From: JAFNAG01 sp963739235
Lineage (GTDB): Bacteria > Acidobacteriota > UBA6911
NCBI GenBank assembly: GCA_963739235.1
Contig: CAVTZY010000058.1
Span: forward strand, 1-64,000
Direction: 5' to 3'
DNA length: 64,000 nucleotides
Shown: positions 52,482-61,445 of the stretch, piece by piece
Numbering within the stretch: position 1 is the first letter of the stretch
Layout of the letters: every line of letters starts with the position of its first letter
Position numbers and translations under genes: made by a program
The notes under the pieces: model-generated
What the model saw: the letters and a program-made list of their open reading frames with translations, nothing else
What the model was told of the DNA's origin: nothing
The model's database searches: none

Positions 52482-53390
52482 TTAGGCTTGCTCGAGCGTC
52501 GCAACGGTGCCGGCAGTTTGGAGCAGCGGAAACTCCTGCTGCTGACGGCTGGCTACATATCGGCGCGCCACCTCACAGGCGAGCTGGCGCACGCGCGCGA
52601 TCGTGCCGACACGCTCGGTTACGCTGATGGCTCCCCTCGAATCGAGCAGATTGAAAGTGTGAGAGCATTTCAGGCAGTAGTCGTATGCGGGCAGAACGAG
52701 ATCCTGAGCCAGCAGACGCTTGCACTCTTCTTCGTACAGGTTGAACAAGCTGAAAAGCATGGGAACGTTTGCGGCTTCGAAGTTGTATTTGGAAAATTCC
52801 ACTTCCTCGCGATGTCGGACATCGCGATAACTGAGTCCCTCGGTCCAGACCAGATCGTAAATGCTGTCTACCTCGGCAATGAAGGTGCCAATGCGCTCCA
52901 GCCCATAGGTAATCTCAAGGCTTACGGGATCGAGATCAATCCCGCCAGCCTGCTGGAAGTAAGTGAACTGCGTGATTTCCAAGCCGTCGAGCAGCACCTG
53001 CCAGCCGATTCCCCAAGCCCCGAGCGTCGGCGATTCCCAGTTGTCCTCTTCAAATCTGAGGTCATGTTCCTTTAAATCGATCCCCAGAGCCTGCAGGCTC
53101 CGGAGATACAGGCCCTGCGAGTCTCTGGGCGCCGGTTTTAGAATCACCTGATACTGGTAGTGCTTCTGGACACGATTGGGATTATCGCCATAGCGTCCGT
53201 CTGTCGGCCGGCGTGAAGGCATCACGTAGGCTACTCGGTATGGCTCAGGCCCCAGGACTCTGAGGAATGTCTCGGGCGCCATGGTGCCGGCGCCCACCTC
53301 AAGATCATAGGGTTGCTGGAGGGCACAGCCCTCGCGATCCCAGTATTGCTGGAGCGTCAGGATAATCTGCTGAAAGTTTTTCTGTCGCAT
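52482..53390 (-). CDS. glyQ: Glycyl-tRNA synthetase alpha subunit
   Basis: The catalytic subunit, class II fold. I chose ATG 53390 (MRQKNFQQIILTLQQYWDRE), which matches the usual start; a TTG 9 nt upstream is possible. Key blocks are GCALQQPYDLEVGAGTMAPE, YVMPSRRPTDGRYGDNPNRV, KHYQYQVILKPAPRDSQGLY and RFEEDNWESPTLGAWGIGWQ. 302 residues, normal. A Gly-type T-box is not seen upstream. It is followed directly by glyS. Confidence 0.96.
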   Translation of the reverse strand: MRQKNFQQIILTLQQYWDREGCALQQPYDLEVGAGTMAPETFLRVLGPEPYRVAYVMPSRRPTDGRYGDNPNRVQKHYQYQVILKPAPRDSQGLYLRSLQALGIDLKEHDLRFEEDNWESPTLGAWGIGWQVLLDGLEITQFTYFQQAGGIDLDPVSLEITYGLERIGTFIAEVDSIYDLVWTEGLSYRDVRHREEVEFSKYNFEAANVPMLFSLFNLYEEECKRLLAQDLVLPAYDYCLKCSHTFNLLDSRGAISVTERVGTIARVRQLACEVARRYVASRQQQEFPLLQTAGTVATLEQA

Positions 53391-53520
53391 AAAAGCCAAT
53401 CGGATTTTGCTGAAATGCTAAAAAAGCATCCATGCCCCGGAAGCGCCCAGGATGCCATGGTTCCGGGAGCAGCACTTCCGCATCCAGTGCATGCTCTTCG
53501 CAACAACCTCTCGCATGGCC

Positions 53521-54273
53521 TCAGCTCCCGCGAAGCAACTCTTTCAAGGCCGTATAGGACTTGAGCCGCTTCTCCAGATGCCATTCGATCAACGTTTGCG
53601 TTAAATGCTCCAGATCCCGAGCCGCAGAAGGGCCTTGGGGCCGCGAAACAAACTGTGCCGGTGAAAGCTCCAAAACCTCGCTCAGCAATTTTGTCGCCTC
53701 GGCGCCGATTCGGACTCCCCGATCCTCGGCGCAGCTTCGGCAACGCCCTTGCCCAGCCTCCAGCCATGCGTAGAACCCAACATCTTTAACACATCTGCCG
53801 CAGCTTGAGCAATAGTCATAATTGGGAAGCCAGCCGTTGATCTTGAGCGCCCAAACCTCAAAATAGCGCAGCAAAGGGGCACTGCCACCCAAATTCTCCC
53901 CCACGTCCAGAACTGCGAGAAAGAGCCGGAACAGGAGCGGATTCGGATTATTTTCGGGCACTAGTTCCTGGGCTAATTCAGCAAGATAACTGAATCCGAA
54001 AACACGGTCCAGGGTCGGATTTTTTCCCAGATAGCAGTGAATGGTTTCACAGTGCCAGATCCGCGCCAGATCCGCGCCCTCCTTGGCATAGTACTGCAAC
54101 CGGACATGGTTCAGCGGCTCGATGCATCCACCGAGACGACTGCGCGGTTTTTTAGCGCCTTGTGCAACGGCGCGCAGGGTTCCCGATTCCCGCGTCAGAA
54201 ATACAACGATGCGATCTGCCTCTGAGAGGGAGTACTGCCGCAGAACTATGGCTTCCGCTTCACGAGTTGGCAT
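53521..54273 (-). CDS. recO: DNA repair protein RecO
   Basis: RecO helps load RecA onto SSB-coated DNA in the RecFOR pathway. I chose ATG 54273 (MPTREAEAIVLRQYSLSEAD); sequence upstream in frame is not RecO-like. The N-terminal OB-fold has IVVFLTRESGTLRAVAQGAK and SRLGGCIEPLNHVRLQYY. A Cys4 zinc site is present as YDYCSSCGRCV and QGRCRSCAEDRG. 250 residues, normal. It stands about 130 nt upstream of glyQ. Confidence 0.92.
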   Translation of the reverse strand: MPTREAEAIVLRQYSLSEADRIVVFLTRESGTLRAVAQGAKKPRSRLGGCIEPLNHVRLQYYAKEGADLARIWHCETIHCYLGKNPTLDRVFGFSYLAELAQELVPENNPNPLLFRLFLAVLDVGENLGGSAPLLRYFEVWALKINGWLPNYDYCSSCGRCVKDVGFYAWLEAGQGRCRSCAEDRGVRIGAEATKLLSEVLELSPAQFVSRPQGPSAARDLEHLTQTLIEWHLEKRLKSYTALKELLRGS

Positions 54274-54408
54274 GGGAAATCTTGACTTGAGTTGTCTTCT
54301 GCTGCATGCCTGAGCGGCCACCGAGGCATATCTCGTTCTCAGTTTGGCAATTTGACAGGATCTGGGAAGCGCCGGAAGAACGAAATGCCCTTCTATCACG
54401 CGCCATAC

Positions 54409-55203
54409 TCAGTGATCTTCCAAGGGATCGTGCAGTTGGATCTCCTCGGGCTGATGCTTCCTGTGATGCACAAGGTGGGAAAGCCGCGCCACCGGTCCCG
54501 AAAGTACATAGGCAAAGGCCATGCCCAGCAGCGTCCAATCTGAATAATTGTAAATGAGGGCCACCAGCAGCGCGATGATCAGGATCGTGAAATGCGACCG
54601 CCTCCCAAGCGTGAGATTCTTAAGGCTGCTGTATTTGATGGTGCTGATCATCAGAAAGGCCAGCAGGCCGACGGCAGCCACCATAAAACCCGAGGCAACC
54701 GGGTTGGCTAGCGGCGCGCCGAAAAAATGAACAATCGCCGCGATCGTGCCGCCGCCCGCAGGTATCGGCATGCCGACGAAGTGCTTCAGGCTTCCGGCCT
54801 GCACATTGAATCGCGCCAGGCGCATCGCCCCGCAAATCGTGAACGTGAACGCGGCAATCCAGCCCAGCCGGTAGTCCACGTTCTGCAAGCCCCAGAAGAA
54901 CGCGAGAATAGAAGGTGCGATGCCGAATGAAATTACATCCGCGAGCGAGTCGAGCTGGAGCCCGAACAGAGAAGTCGAATTGGTCAATCGAGCAATCTTG
55001 CCGTCAAGCGTATCCAATATGATCGCCACTCCGATCGCCTGCGCCGCATGGTCATAATTGCCATGCATCGTCGAAATAATGGCGTAGTAGCCGCAAAAAA
55101 TATTGCCGACCGTAAAGGCGCTCGGAAGAATATAAATTGAACGGCCCAAGCGGCGCCGCGCGCGCGCCTTGTCCGTTTCCGGTGCTTGCTCCGCTGGTCT
55201 CAT
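54409..55203 (-). CDS. pssA: CDP-diacylglycerol-serine O-phosphatidyltransferase
   Basis: A polytopic CDP-alcohol phosphatidyltransferase of 264 residues. The catalytic signature DGxxAR(x)8Gx3Dx3D is seen in LDGKIARLTNSTSLFGLQLD and the following SLAD. The N-terminus has SIYILPSAFTVGNIFCGYYA, typical of type II PssA, and GAMRLARFNV is also a PssA block. It makes phosphatidylserine, which the adjacent psd product decarboxylates. The start directly follows the psd stop. Confidence 0.92.
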   Translation of the reverse strand: MRPAEQAPETDKARARRRLGRSIYILPSAFTVGNIFCGYYAIISTMHGNYDHAAQAIGVAIILDTLDGKIARLTNSTSLFGLQLDSLADVISFGIAPSILAFFWGLQNVDYRLGWIAAFTFTICGAMRLARFNVQAGSLKHFVGMPIPAGGGTIAAIVHFFGAPLANPVASGFMVAAVGLLAFLMISTIKYSSLKNLTLGRRSHFTILIIALLVALIYNYSDWTLLGMAFAYVLSGPVARLSHLVHHRKHQPEEIQLHDPLEDH

Positions 55204-55824
55204 TCAGATGCTTTCTCCGATTACGGAAATGCCGCCTTTGACACGATCCCCAACCTTGACCAGGATCTTTACTTCCTCCGGGAGCAAAACATCCACGCGC
55301 GACCCAAAGCGGATCAATCCGAAGAGTTCCCCGCGCTGAAGCATCTGCCCGGGTCTCTTCCAGCATATCACGCGACGGGCGATCAAGCCCGCAATTTGCT
55401 TCACCACGATGCGGCTGGCCTGACCGCGGATGGTCAGGATGTTCTGTTCGTTGACGCGCGCGGCCTCTTCGTCGTAGGCCACCTTGAATTTTCCCCGCTT
55501 ATATTCAAGCCGTTCCAGCTCGCCGCGCATCGGGATGCGAGTGACATGCACGTCAAAAATGTTGAGAAAAATGCTCACCCGCTGCCCTCCGGGCAACTCC
55601 TCATCCTCCTTCGGAATCGGCGCGACATACACGACTTTTCCGTCGGCCGGAGAAACAATCAGGTTTTCTCCAGGCGGAATTGCCCGCACAGGATTGCGGA
55701 AAAAATACGCGACAAATGCGGCGAGCAACACCAGCGGCACGGCGACTGCACTCAGCCCCCAATATGCACAGAGCGCTGCAAGCACCAACATCGGAATGAT
55801 GAATCGGTACGCGTCTTTGATCAT
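55204..55824 (-). CDS. psd: Phosphatidylserine decarboxylase, short form
   Basis: A 206-residue enzyme that makes phosphatidylethanolamine. Two N-terminal membrane helices (LVLAALCAYWGL, VPLVLLAAFVAYFFRNPVR) precede VSPADGKVVYVAPI, with IFLNIFDVHVTRIPMRGELE and the self-cleavage site LFGLIRFGSRVDVLLP, where Ser of GS becomes the pyruvoyl group. The compact length is that of the archaeal-type or short PSD. It is coupled to pssA: the stop and the next start are adjacent. Confidence 0.93.
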   Translation of the reverse strand: MIKDAYRFIIPMLVLAALCAYWGLSAVAVPLVLLAAFVAYFFRNPVRAIPPGENLIVSPADGKVVYVAPIPKEDEELPGGQRVSIFLNIFDVHVTRIPMRGELERLEYKRGKFKVAYDEEAARVNEQNILTIRGQASRIVVKQIAGLIARRVICWKRPGQMLQRGELFGLIRFGSRVDVLLPEEVKILVKVGDRVKGGISVIGESI

Positions 55825-55927
55825 TGCGGACTACCCGATCAGCCGACGAGACTGCACTCTTCCCTACGGCATGATACGGCAACCCCGTCTGCCCGTCGAA
55901 CCTAGCCTGGATAGGAAATCTGGAAGG

Positions 55928-56173
55928 TCAGGACCCTGTTTTCAGCTCTCTTCGATATTTTTGCACCATGGAATACATCTGATCTTTGAGCATCAACTTT
56001 CTCTTCTTGAGCGTGATTTCCTGAATCCTCTCAGCATCCGTGAGATGATGGCGCCGGCTCAACTGCTCCAGTTGCTCGTCGTAGGATTGGTGCGCTGCAG
56101 CGAGCCGCTTGAATTCCTCGTCCCTTGCAAGCAACTGTTGACGGAGTTCTGCTTCACCGATCGGAACACTCAT
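55928..56173 (-). CDS. Small DUF465/YdcH-like coiled-coil protein
   Basis: An 81-residue protein. I chose ATG 56173 (MSVPIGEAELRQQLLARDEE), with GGAGGGGG about 8 nt upstream; a longer in-frame extension has no such support. The core EFKRLAAAHQSYDEQLEQLS and ERIQEITLKKRKLMLKDQM matches the short helical-hairpin DUF465 family, whose role is unknown. It lies between ddl and psd on the same strand. Confidence 0.78.
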   Translation of the reverse strand: MSVPIGEAELRQQLLARDEEFKRLAAAHQSYDEQLEQLSRRHHLTDAERIQEITLKKRKLMLKDQMYSMVQKYRRELKTGS

Positions 56174-56360
56174 AGCGGTTCCCCCTCCTTCCATCCTTCT
56201 AAAGATTCGTGAGGTTGATGGATTCATAGATTTCAAAAGGCAATTTGAGATAAGGTCAAAACTACAATATTCCAGGACCGACACCCCTCCGTCGTCCGAA
56301 CGATGGCTCGCCAGGGTCAGCCCGCCATTCGTCTCATTTCAGTTCATCATACGCGTTGCA

Positions 56361-57493
56361 TTACCACGCCATCATTCCGCAGTTGGCCGGGGCGCCGCAT
56401 CCGGGCCCCAAACCGCAGGTGCGGTCATGATGACGTTCGAAACCAAGATCCACGAGACGCCGGATCAATTGATTAAAGGTCACGCCACAGGCGGCCCAGA
56501 GCTTGGGATACATGCTGATCGACGTGAAGCCAGGCATGGTATTGATTTCGTTGAGCCAGATTTTGCCCGTAGCACGTTCAAGAAAGAAATCGACGCGTGC
56601 CAGTCCCGACACCGTCGATGGCGCGAAATGCGCGCAACGACAGAGTCCTGACTTCCGCCGCTGTTCGCTCGTCGATATCTGCGGGAATCTGAACTCTGCT
56701 GGCGGGATTGATGTATTTGGCCTCATAATCATAAAATTCGCAGGCCGGAATGATCTCGCCTACCCCGGAAGCCTCGGGACTGTCGTTGCCGAGCACGGCG
56801 CACTCCAATTCCCTGGCATCGATTCCTTTTTCGATGATGATCTTGCGGTCGAACTGAGCAGACGAAAGCACCGCAGCCTCAAATTCGCCGGCATGATGAA
56901 TCTTATAAACACCGACCGATGAACCAAGATTGGCCGGCTTGGAAAATACCGGGTAGCCAAACTGCGATTCGATTTCGTCGCGCACGTTCGCCAGTCTCTT
57001 CTCCAGGTCACGCGTGAGCTCGACTCGGTGAGGCACAATGGGCAAACATGCCTGCGCAAAAAGCCGCTTCATGACGTCTTTATCCATTCCTACGGCCGAA
57101 GCGAGGACACCGCATCCCACATAGGGGGATCCCGCCATTTCCAGCAGCCCCTGAATCGTTCCATCCTCGCCATAGGGTCCATGAAGCAGCGGAAAGTAAA
57201 CCTGAGGCTGCCGGCTCAGGTCTTGCTCGACCGCTCCAGCAACCTGAAATGGCCTCATGTTCAGATCCTGCGAAAAAAATGACGCGATCATGAAGATTGA
57301 CCGGCAGCATGGTCCGCACTTCCGCGTTGCTGGCAAGCCTGCCGCCCTTGGTAATCCCGATGGCGGTAACTTCAAATTCTGCCGGATCCAGTGCCTCGAT
57401 CACGGAGGCTGCCGATGACAATGAGACTTCATGCTCACCCGATTTGCCGCCGAACAGAATGCCGAGACGGATCTTACGCATCTTTTCTGCCAT
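56361..57493 (-). CDS. ddl: D-alanine-D-alanine ligase (two frameshifts)
   Basis: Ddl makes the D-Ala-D-Ala dipeptide for peptidoglycan. The start ATG 57493 overlaps phoH by 20 nt. The first motif is LGILFGGKSGEHEVSLSSAA. After a frame change at about 57280, in a run of seven T (minus strand), come VYFPLLHGPYGEDGTIQGLL, GYPVFSKPANLGSSVGVYKI and RELECAVLGND. A second change at about 56610 precedes GLARVDFFLERATGKIWLNE and INTMPGFTSISMYPKLW, the metal-binding end of the ATP-grasp fold. The C-terminus has a Cys/Gly-rich tail (GLGPGCGAPANCGMMAW) that is unusual and could reflect a missed frame error. About 377 residues. Confidence 0.92.
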
Positions 57494-58460
57494 TGCCATT
57501 TCCGCCCGAACCATTCTGGGCATGCTGCTGATATGCCTTGATGATCAAGCGCACCAGATGGTGCCGGACCACATCGCCTTCATTGAAGTAGCAGAAGGCC
57601 AGCCCTTCGACATCGCTGAGAATGTTTCTGGCCTCCACCAGACCCGAGTTGCGCCCGAGCGGAAGGTCGATTTGCGTGACGTCGCCGGTAATGACGGCCT
57701 TGGAATGCAAGCCGATCCGGGTCAGGAACATCTTCATCTGCTCGGAGGTGGTGTTCTGGGCTTCATCCAGGATAATGAAGGCATCGTTAAGAGTTCTGCC
57801 CCGCATGAATGCCAGAGGCGCGATTTCGATGACCCCGGTCTCCATGTAGCGCTGGATCTTCTCCGCCTCCATGCAGGATATAGAGCGCATCATAAAGCGG
57901 ACGCAGGTAGGGATTGATCTTCGCTTCCAGATCTCCCGGGAAGAAACCCAAGCTGTTCGCCCGCTTCCACGGCCGGCCGCGTCAGGATGATGCGCGACAC
58001 GCTCTTTTTCCAGCAGATAGGTCAGCGCCATCGCGACCGCCAAGAAAGTCTTCCCGGTTCCTCCCGGGCCGATGCCGAAAACAATATCGTTCTGGCGAAT
58101 AGCCTCGACATAGCGGCGCTGATTCAGGCTCTTCGGCGTAACCTGCCTTTTCCCGGCGGTCAGAAGCTGCATCTTGGGAAAGAAATCGTGCAGGCGAGAG
58201 CGCGCATCCTCGGCGATCTGTTTGAATGCCGACTTCAGGTCGCCGTTGCTGATATTGTGTCCCTTGATCCACCAGAGCCAGAAAAATCGACAAGGATGCG
58301 TCTCAAGAAGATTGACGTCCTCTTCCTCGCCGTCAATGGTCAGCGCGGAATCCCGCGCCTGAATAGTCACAGCAAAAAGATTTTCCAGGAATTTGACGTT
58401 TTCGTCGAGGGGCCCAAAAAGCAGTTGCAGACTGCGATCCGAGAGAAGGACTTTTTTCAT
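57474..58460 (-). CDS. PhoH family ATPase (three internal compensating indels)
   Basis: A 328-residue PhoH/PhoL-type P-loop protein; some relatives act in RNA processing, often beside ybeY. Walker A is FGIGPGGTGKTFLAVAMALT. Further motifs are VIEIAPLAFMRGRTLNDAFI and ILDEAQNTTSEQMKMFLTRI, then GDVTQIDLPLGRNSGLVEA. The frame stays open, but residues about 157-196 (57873-57992) do not match the family. Other frames of the same DNA encode IILTRPAVEAGEQLGFLPG and then DLEAKINPYLRPLYDALY, which do match. Three single-base errors therefore cancel out, and that stretch of the deduced protein is wrong. ybeY is not seen downstream; ddl follows instead. Confidence 0.9.
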   Translation of the reverse strand: MKKVLLSDRSLQLLFGPLDENVKFLENLFAVTIQARDSALTIDGEEEDVNLLETHPCRFFWLWWIKGHNISNGDLKSAFKQIAEDARSRLHDFFPKMQLLTAGKRQVTPKSLNQRRYVEAIRQNDIVFGIGPGGTGKTFLAVAMALTYLLEKERVAHHPDAAGRGSGRTAWVSSREIWKRRSIPTCVRFMMRSISCMEAEKIQRYMETGVIEIAPLAFMRGRTLNDAFIILDEAQNTTSEQMKMFLTRIGLHSKAVITGDVTQIDLPLGRNSGLVEARNILSDVEGLAFCYFNEGDVVRHHLVRLIIKAYQQHAQNGSGGNGNGRKDA

Positions 58461-58617
58461 CTCAGGGCTGGTTCGACCTCAAACGGGGTTTGTATGAGGC
58501 AGGCGAAGACTTCCTCGCGCTCCAGTCAACGGCAGGGAACACCTCAAAAGTGCATTATTCGCATGTCTAGAAGCATCTTAGGCCCCGGATCTCTACAAGT
58601 CAATGCTAAAATACCAT

Positions 58618-58646
58618 TTGACTTGTTTGATAACTCCTTGTAAAGT
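58618..58646 (+). promoter_or_regulatory. Sigma-70-type promoter for rpsT
   Basis: TTGACT (58618-58623), a 17-nt spacer and TAAAGT (58641-58646) lie about 65 nt before the rpsT start. The spacing is ideal and the boxes are close to consensus. The position is right for a highly expressed ribosomal protein gene. Confidence 0.6.
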
Positions 58647-58712
58647 AAGCTCTTTTGCCGGACGCTCCCTAACGAGCTGAAGGCTCATTGAACCCAGCGA
58701 GGAGTGGCAGGA

Positions 58713-58997
58713 ATGGCGAATCACGCGTCGGCGCTTAAGGCGCACCGCCAAAGCATCAGGCGAAAGACAAGAAACCGAAGCAACCGCAGCGCTTTTAGAA
58801 CGGCGCTGAAGACCTTTTCCGAAAAGCTCGCCGCGAGTAAGCATGAGGAAGCGAAGGCTTCACTCCCACAGCTTTATGCGGATATCGACGGTGCCGTGGA
58901 TAAAGGGGTGCTAAGCAAGAACGCCGCAGCTCGGCATAAATCGCGCCTTTCTAAGCATTTGAATGCTGCGGTGGCGCCGCCGACCGCGAAGCAATAG
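58713..58997 (+). CDS. rpsT: 30S ribosomal protein S20
   Basis: A 94-residue helical 16S rRNA-binding protein. The start ATG 58713 gives MANHASALKAHRQSIRRKTR, the standard S20 opening, with GAGGAG about 12 nt upstream. The remainder, EEAKASLPQLYADIDGAVDK and GVLSKNAAARHKSRLSKHLN, is typical. A promoter and a terminator-like hairpin flank it. It converges with holA. Confidence 0.95.
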   Translation: MANHASALKAHRQSIRRKTRNRSNRSAFRTALKTFSEKLAASKHEEAKASLPQLYADIDGAVDKGVLSKNAAARHKSRLSKHLNAAVAPPTAKQ

Positions 58998-59000
58998 ATT

Positions 59001-59079
59001 AGCAAGCAGCCAAAAACCATTAAAGAGCCGCGGGCCGGCGCTCGCGCGATTTGTGTTATTTGTGGCTGCTTTGCTTTTT
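59001..59079 (+). terminator. Possible rpsT terminator
   Basis: agcaagcagcca (59001-59012) pairs with tggctgctttgct (59062-59074), with one bulge, across a GC-rich loop of about 50 nt, and a T run follows (59074-59078). The loop is long for an intrinsic terminator, so support is moderate. It sits in the gap between the convergent rpsT and holA. Confidence 0.5.
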
Positions 59080-59097
59080 GAGGATGCTCCGATCCCC

Positions 59098-60090
59098 TCA
59101 GAGCGAGCACACCAACTGCTCCAGCAAGATGCGTTCGTCCGGACTGGAAGACTTAAAGCTGCGATCGATGTAAGCCAGCCGTTGAAACATCCTGCGTGCT
59201 AAATCCAGGTCCAGCGACTGGACCTGCTTCAGGAACTCCTGCAAGACGAAATCCGGTACCTGGGCAGCACGCCCGATTTCTCGTGGCTGTCGCCCTTCCG
59301 CCAACAACTCCTTGGCAATCAGCACCTGGCGGAAGTGTCTCGCCATCATGCTGACGATCACCAGCGGCGGTTCACCCGCCTCCAGCAGATTCCCCAACAA
59401 TCTGAGAGCAGCTTTTTGATCCCTTCGGCCCAATGCTGATGTGAGCTCGAAGATCGTATGCTGCCGGCTGGCTCGAACCAGCAAATCAACGGTCCCATCC
59501 TGGATTTGCTTTTCAGAGCCGCTGTAAAGAATCAATTTCTCGATCTCATTCTCCAGGCTTAGCAGGTCGGACCCGGCCAGGTCCAGCAGCTTTCGCAGAG
59601 CCGCTGCTCCAATTCGATAGCCGCGGCGGGATAGGAAGCTATCGGCCCATCTTTCGAGCGCAGCGCCCTTCAACTTTTGAAACTCGACAATACATGCGCG
59701 CTCGGCCAGGCGTTTGTAGAATGAAGTTCGGCGATCCAGCCCGGAGGCGACAAGAGCAAGTATGGTTTTTTCCTGAGGTGCCACAACATACGAGGCAAGC
59801 TCTTCCTGATCCGCTGCCGCAAGCTCCTCGAGATCAGTCACCAAGACGAGGCGGCGTCCGAACATCAAGGGGAAACTGTTGGCTTCGTGCACGATTCTTG
59901 CCGCTGTAACAGTGCGCGCGCTGCACTCTACAAGGTTAAAAGCCCTGGCATCGTGAGATATCGCCTTCGCTTTCAGCGCCAGAATCGCCTGGCGCAACAG
60001 GTACTCTTCCGGCCCAAACAGGAGATATACCGGGCAAAATCGACCGTGTTCCAGGTCAGATGCAAATTCCTCAAATGTCAGAGTAGGCAA
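59098..60090 (-). CDS. holA: DNA polymerase III subunit delta
   Basis: HolA is the clamp-opening subunit of the clamp loader. The AAA+-like N-terminal domain starts LTFEEFASDLEHGRFCPVYL and LLFGPEEYLLRQAI, then SFPLMFGRRLVLVTDLEELA. The middle helical block is LDLAGSDLLSLENEIEKLIL, and the C-terminal collar has RRDQKAALRLLGNLLEAGEP. I chose TTG 60090, just after the lptE stop; an upstream start at 60132, overlapping lptE, is possible. About 330 residues. lptE-holA is a common gene order in diderm bacteria. Confidence 0.9.
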   Translation of the reverse strand: MPTLTFEEFASDLEHGRFCPVYLLFGPEEYLLRQAILALKAKAISHDARAFNLVECSARTVTAARIVHEANSFPLMFGRRLVLVTDLEELAAADQEELASYVVAPQEKTILALVASGLDRRTSFYKRLAERACIVEFQKLKGAALERWADSFLSRRGYRIGAAALRKLLDLAGSDLLSLENEIEKLILYSGSEKQIQDGTVDLLVRASRQHTIFELTSALGRRDQKAALRLLGNLLEAGEPPLVIVSMMARHFRQVLIAKELLAEGRQPREIGRAAQVPDFVLQEFLKQVQSLDLDLARRMFQRLAYIDRSFKSSSPDERILLEQLVCSL

Positions 60091-60094
60091 TGGT

Positions 60095-60622
60095 TTAGCG
60101 AGTGAGAATGGCGCTGGCCAGGCTCGCGGCAAAATCGCGTGCCAAGCGGTCCACCGCCGAATTCTCCTCCGAAAAAAACTGCGTGATCTTGCCGTTTAAA
60201 ACATATCGTTCCTGGAAGGTAAAGCCAGGATTCTCGAACAGCACGGAACCATCCTTCACACGCACCAATTTCACTGACATTTCTACCGTGACCAGAAAGG
60301 CCGAAGCGAACGTATTTGTCCCATAGGTGATGGGACTGGCGTTGAGACTGTGAATCTCACCCTGGAGCACGGCATCCACGCCGGTCGATTGCGAATTGAC
60401 CGGTACTCGGGTGCGCGCGGCAAACTCCTTGAAGACCGCTGCAGTGATCTGTTGCTCGAGCTTGTATTCGCGCGTGAGGTTCTTAAACGCCGGAATGCCC
60501 AGCGATTGGATGCCGCCGGGCAGCTTCCTGGTTGCGCCGGTGACATGATAACCACAGGCAGCAAAAAGCAACAGGCTCGTGACCAACCCAGCAAGACGCC
60601 AAAGTGCGTTATACGATTTCAT
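60095..60622 (-). CDS. lptE: LPS-assembly lipoprotein LptE
   Basis: LptE plugs the outer-membrane LptD barrel for LPS insertion. I chose ATG 60622 (MKSYNALWRLAGLVTSLLLF). The lipobox is LFAACGYHV, with a predicted mature Cys. LPGGIQSLGIPAFKNLTREY and LEQQITAAVFKEFAARTRV match the LptE/RplB-like fold of this family. 175 residues. It is the gene directly upstream of holA. Sequence conservation in LptE is low, so the neighbour supports the call. Confidence 0.85.
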   Translation of the reverse strand: MKSYNALWRLAGLVTSLLLFAACGYHVTGATRKLPGGIQSLGIPAFKNLTREYKLEQQITAAVFKEFAARTRVPVNSQSTGVDAVLQGEIHSLNASPITYGTNTFASAFLVTVEMSVKLVRVKDGSVLFENPGFTFQERYVLNGKITQFFSEENSAVDRLARDFAASLASAILTR

Positions 60623-60756
60623 GATCGGTTTTACTTTCGAGCTTGCGAAAATCATCCGCACGTATCAAAGACCACCGAATCTCCCATACAGGTTCATAGG
60701 ATTTTTGATATCGCGTGTAAATTTGCTTTCGTCCTCGAGGGCTCCTTCGAAACCTG

Positions 60757-61302
60757 TCAGAGCCGTGCAATCTGGATCTTCTTCTGGGCCTGATACTTGC
60801 CTTTGCGATCGGCATACGAGGTGACACACTCGCTGTCAGCCTTGATGAACACCAATTGAGCGATTCCCTCTCCGGCATAAACGCGGACCGGAATCGGCGC
60901 GGTGTTGACAAGAGCTATCGTGGCATATCCCTCCCACTCCGGTTCAAAGGGGGTTACATTCACAACAATACCACAACGAGCGTACGTGGATTTGCCTTGG
61001 CAGATCGCCAGCACATTGCGCGGAATCCGAAAATACTCCAGTGATCTTCCCAGAACATACGAGTTGGGAGGAATCCAATACGATGTACCCTTGTGATCAA
61101 TCCATGGAGCCTGGTCCATCTTTTTGGGATCCCAGCGTTTAGCAGTACCGAAGGCCGGGATCTTAAATTCTCTCGCAAGGCGGAAATCGTAGCCATAGGA
61201 ACTGATTCCATACGAGATTTTTCCGCGCGGTGCCTGGTTCCGTGCAAAAGGGCGAATCATGGCGTGCGTGCGCGCCATTTGAGCGATCCAATGATCGGAC
61301 AT
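60757..61302 (-). CDS. dcd: dCTP deaminase
   Basis: Dcd converts dCTP to dUTP for dTTP synthesis. Start ATG 61302 (MSDHWIAQMARTHAMIRPFA). The conserved SYGYDFRLAREFKIP, then AICQGKSTYARCGIVVNVTP, and FEPEWEGYATIALVNTAPIP with GEGIAQLVFIKAD make the trimeric dUTPase-like fold; the catalytic Glu is in the FEPEWEG segment. 181 residues. It diverges from the HU gene. Confidence 0.93.
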   Translation of the reverse strand: MSDHWIAQMARTHAMIRPFARNQAPRGKISYGISSYGYDFRLAREFKIPAFGTAKRWDPKKMDQAPWIDHKGTSYWIPPNSYVLGRSLEYFRIPRNVLAICQGKSTYARCGIVVNVTPFEPEWEGYATIALVNTAPIPVRVYAGEGIAQLVFIKADSECVTSYADRKGKYQAQKKIQIARL

Positions 61303-61389
61303 GACTCCCATTTGTCTTCCTCCGAGTAGAAACAGTGGGGGAGTCTAACATCGGGCTGCGGGTGTGTAAAGCTCGCAAATAGAATTGGC

Positions 61390-61418
61390 TTGACACTATT
61401 TGCGGCCACAAATAATAT
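61390..61418 (+). promoter_or_regulatory. Sigma-70 promoter of the HU gene
   Basis: A consensus TTGACA (61390-61395), a 17-nt spacer and TAATAT (61413-61418) lie about 28 nt before the GTG start of the HU gene. This is the best promoter match I see in the window. Confidence 0.75.
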
Positions 61419-61445
61419 CTTTGCACCAACTTATGGAGGATTAGC

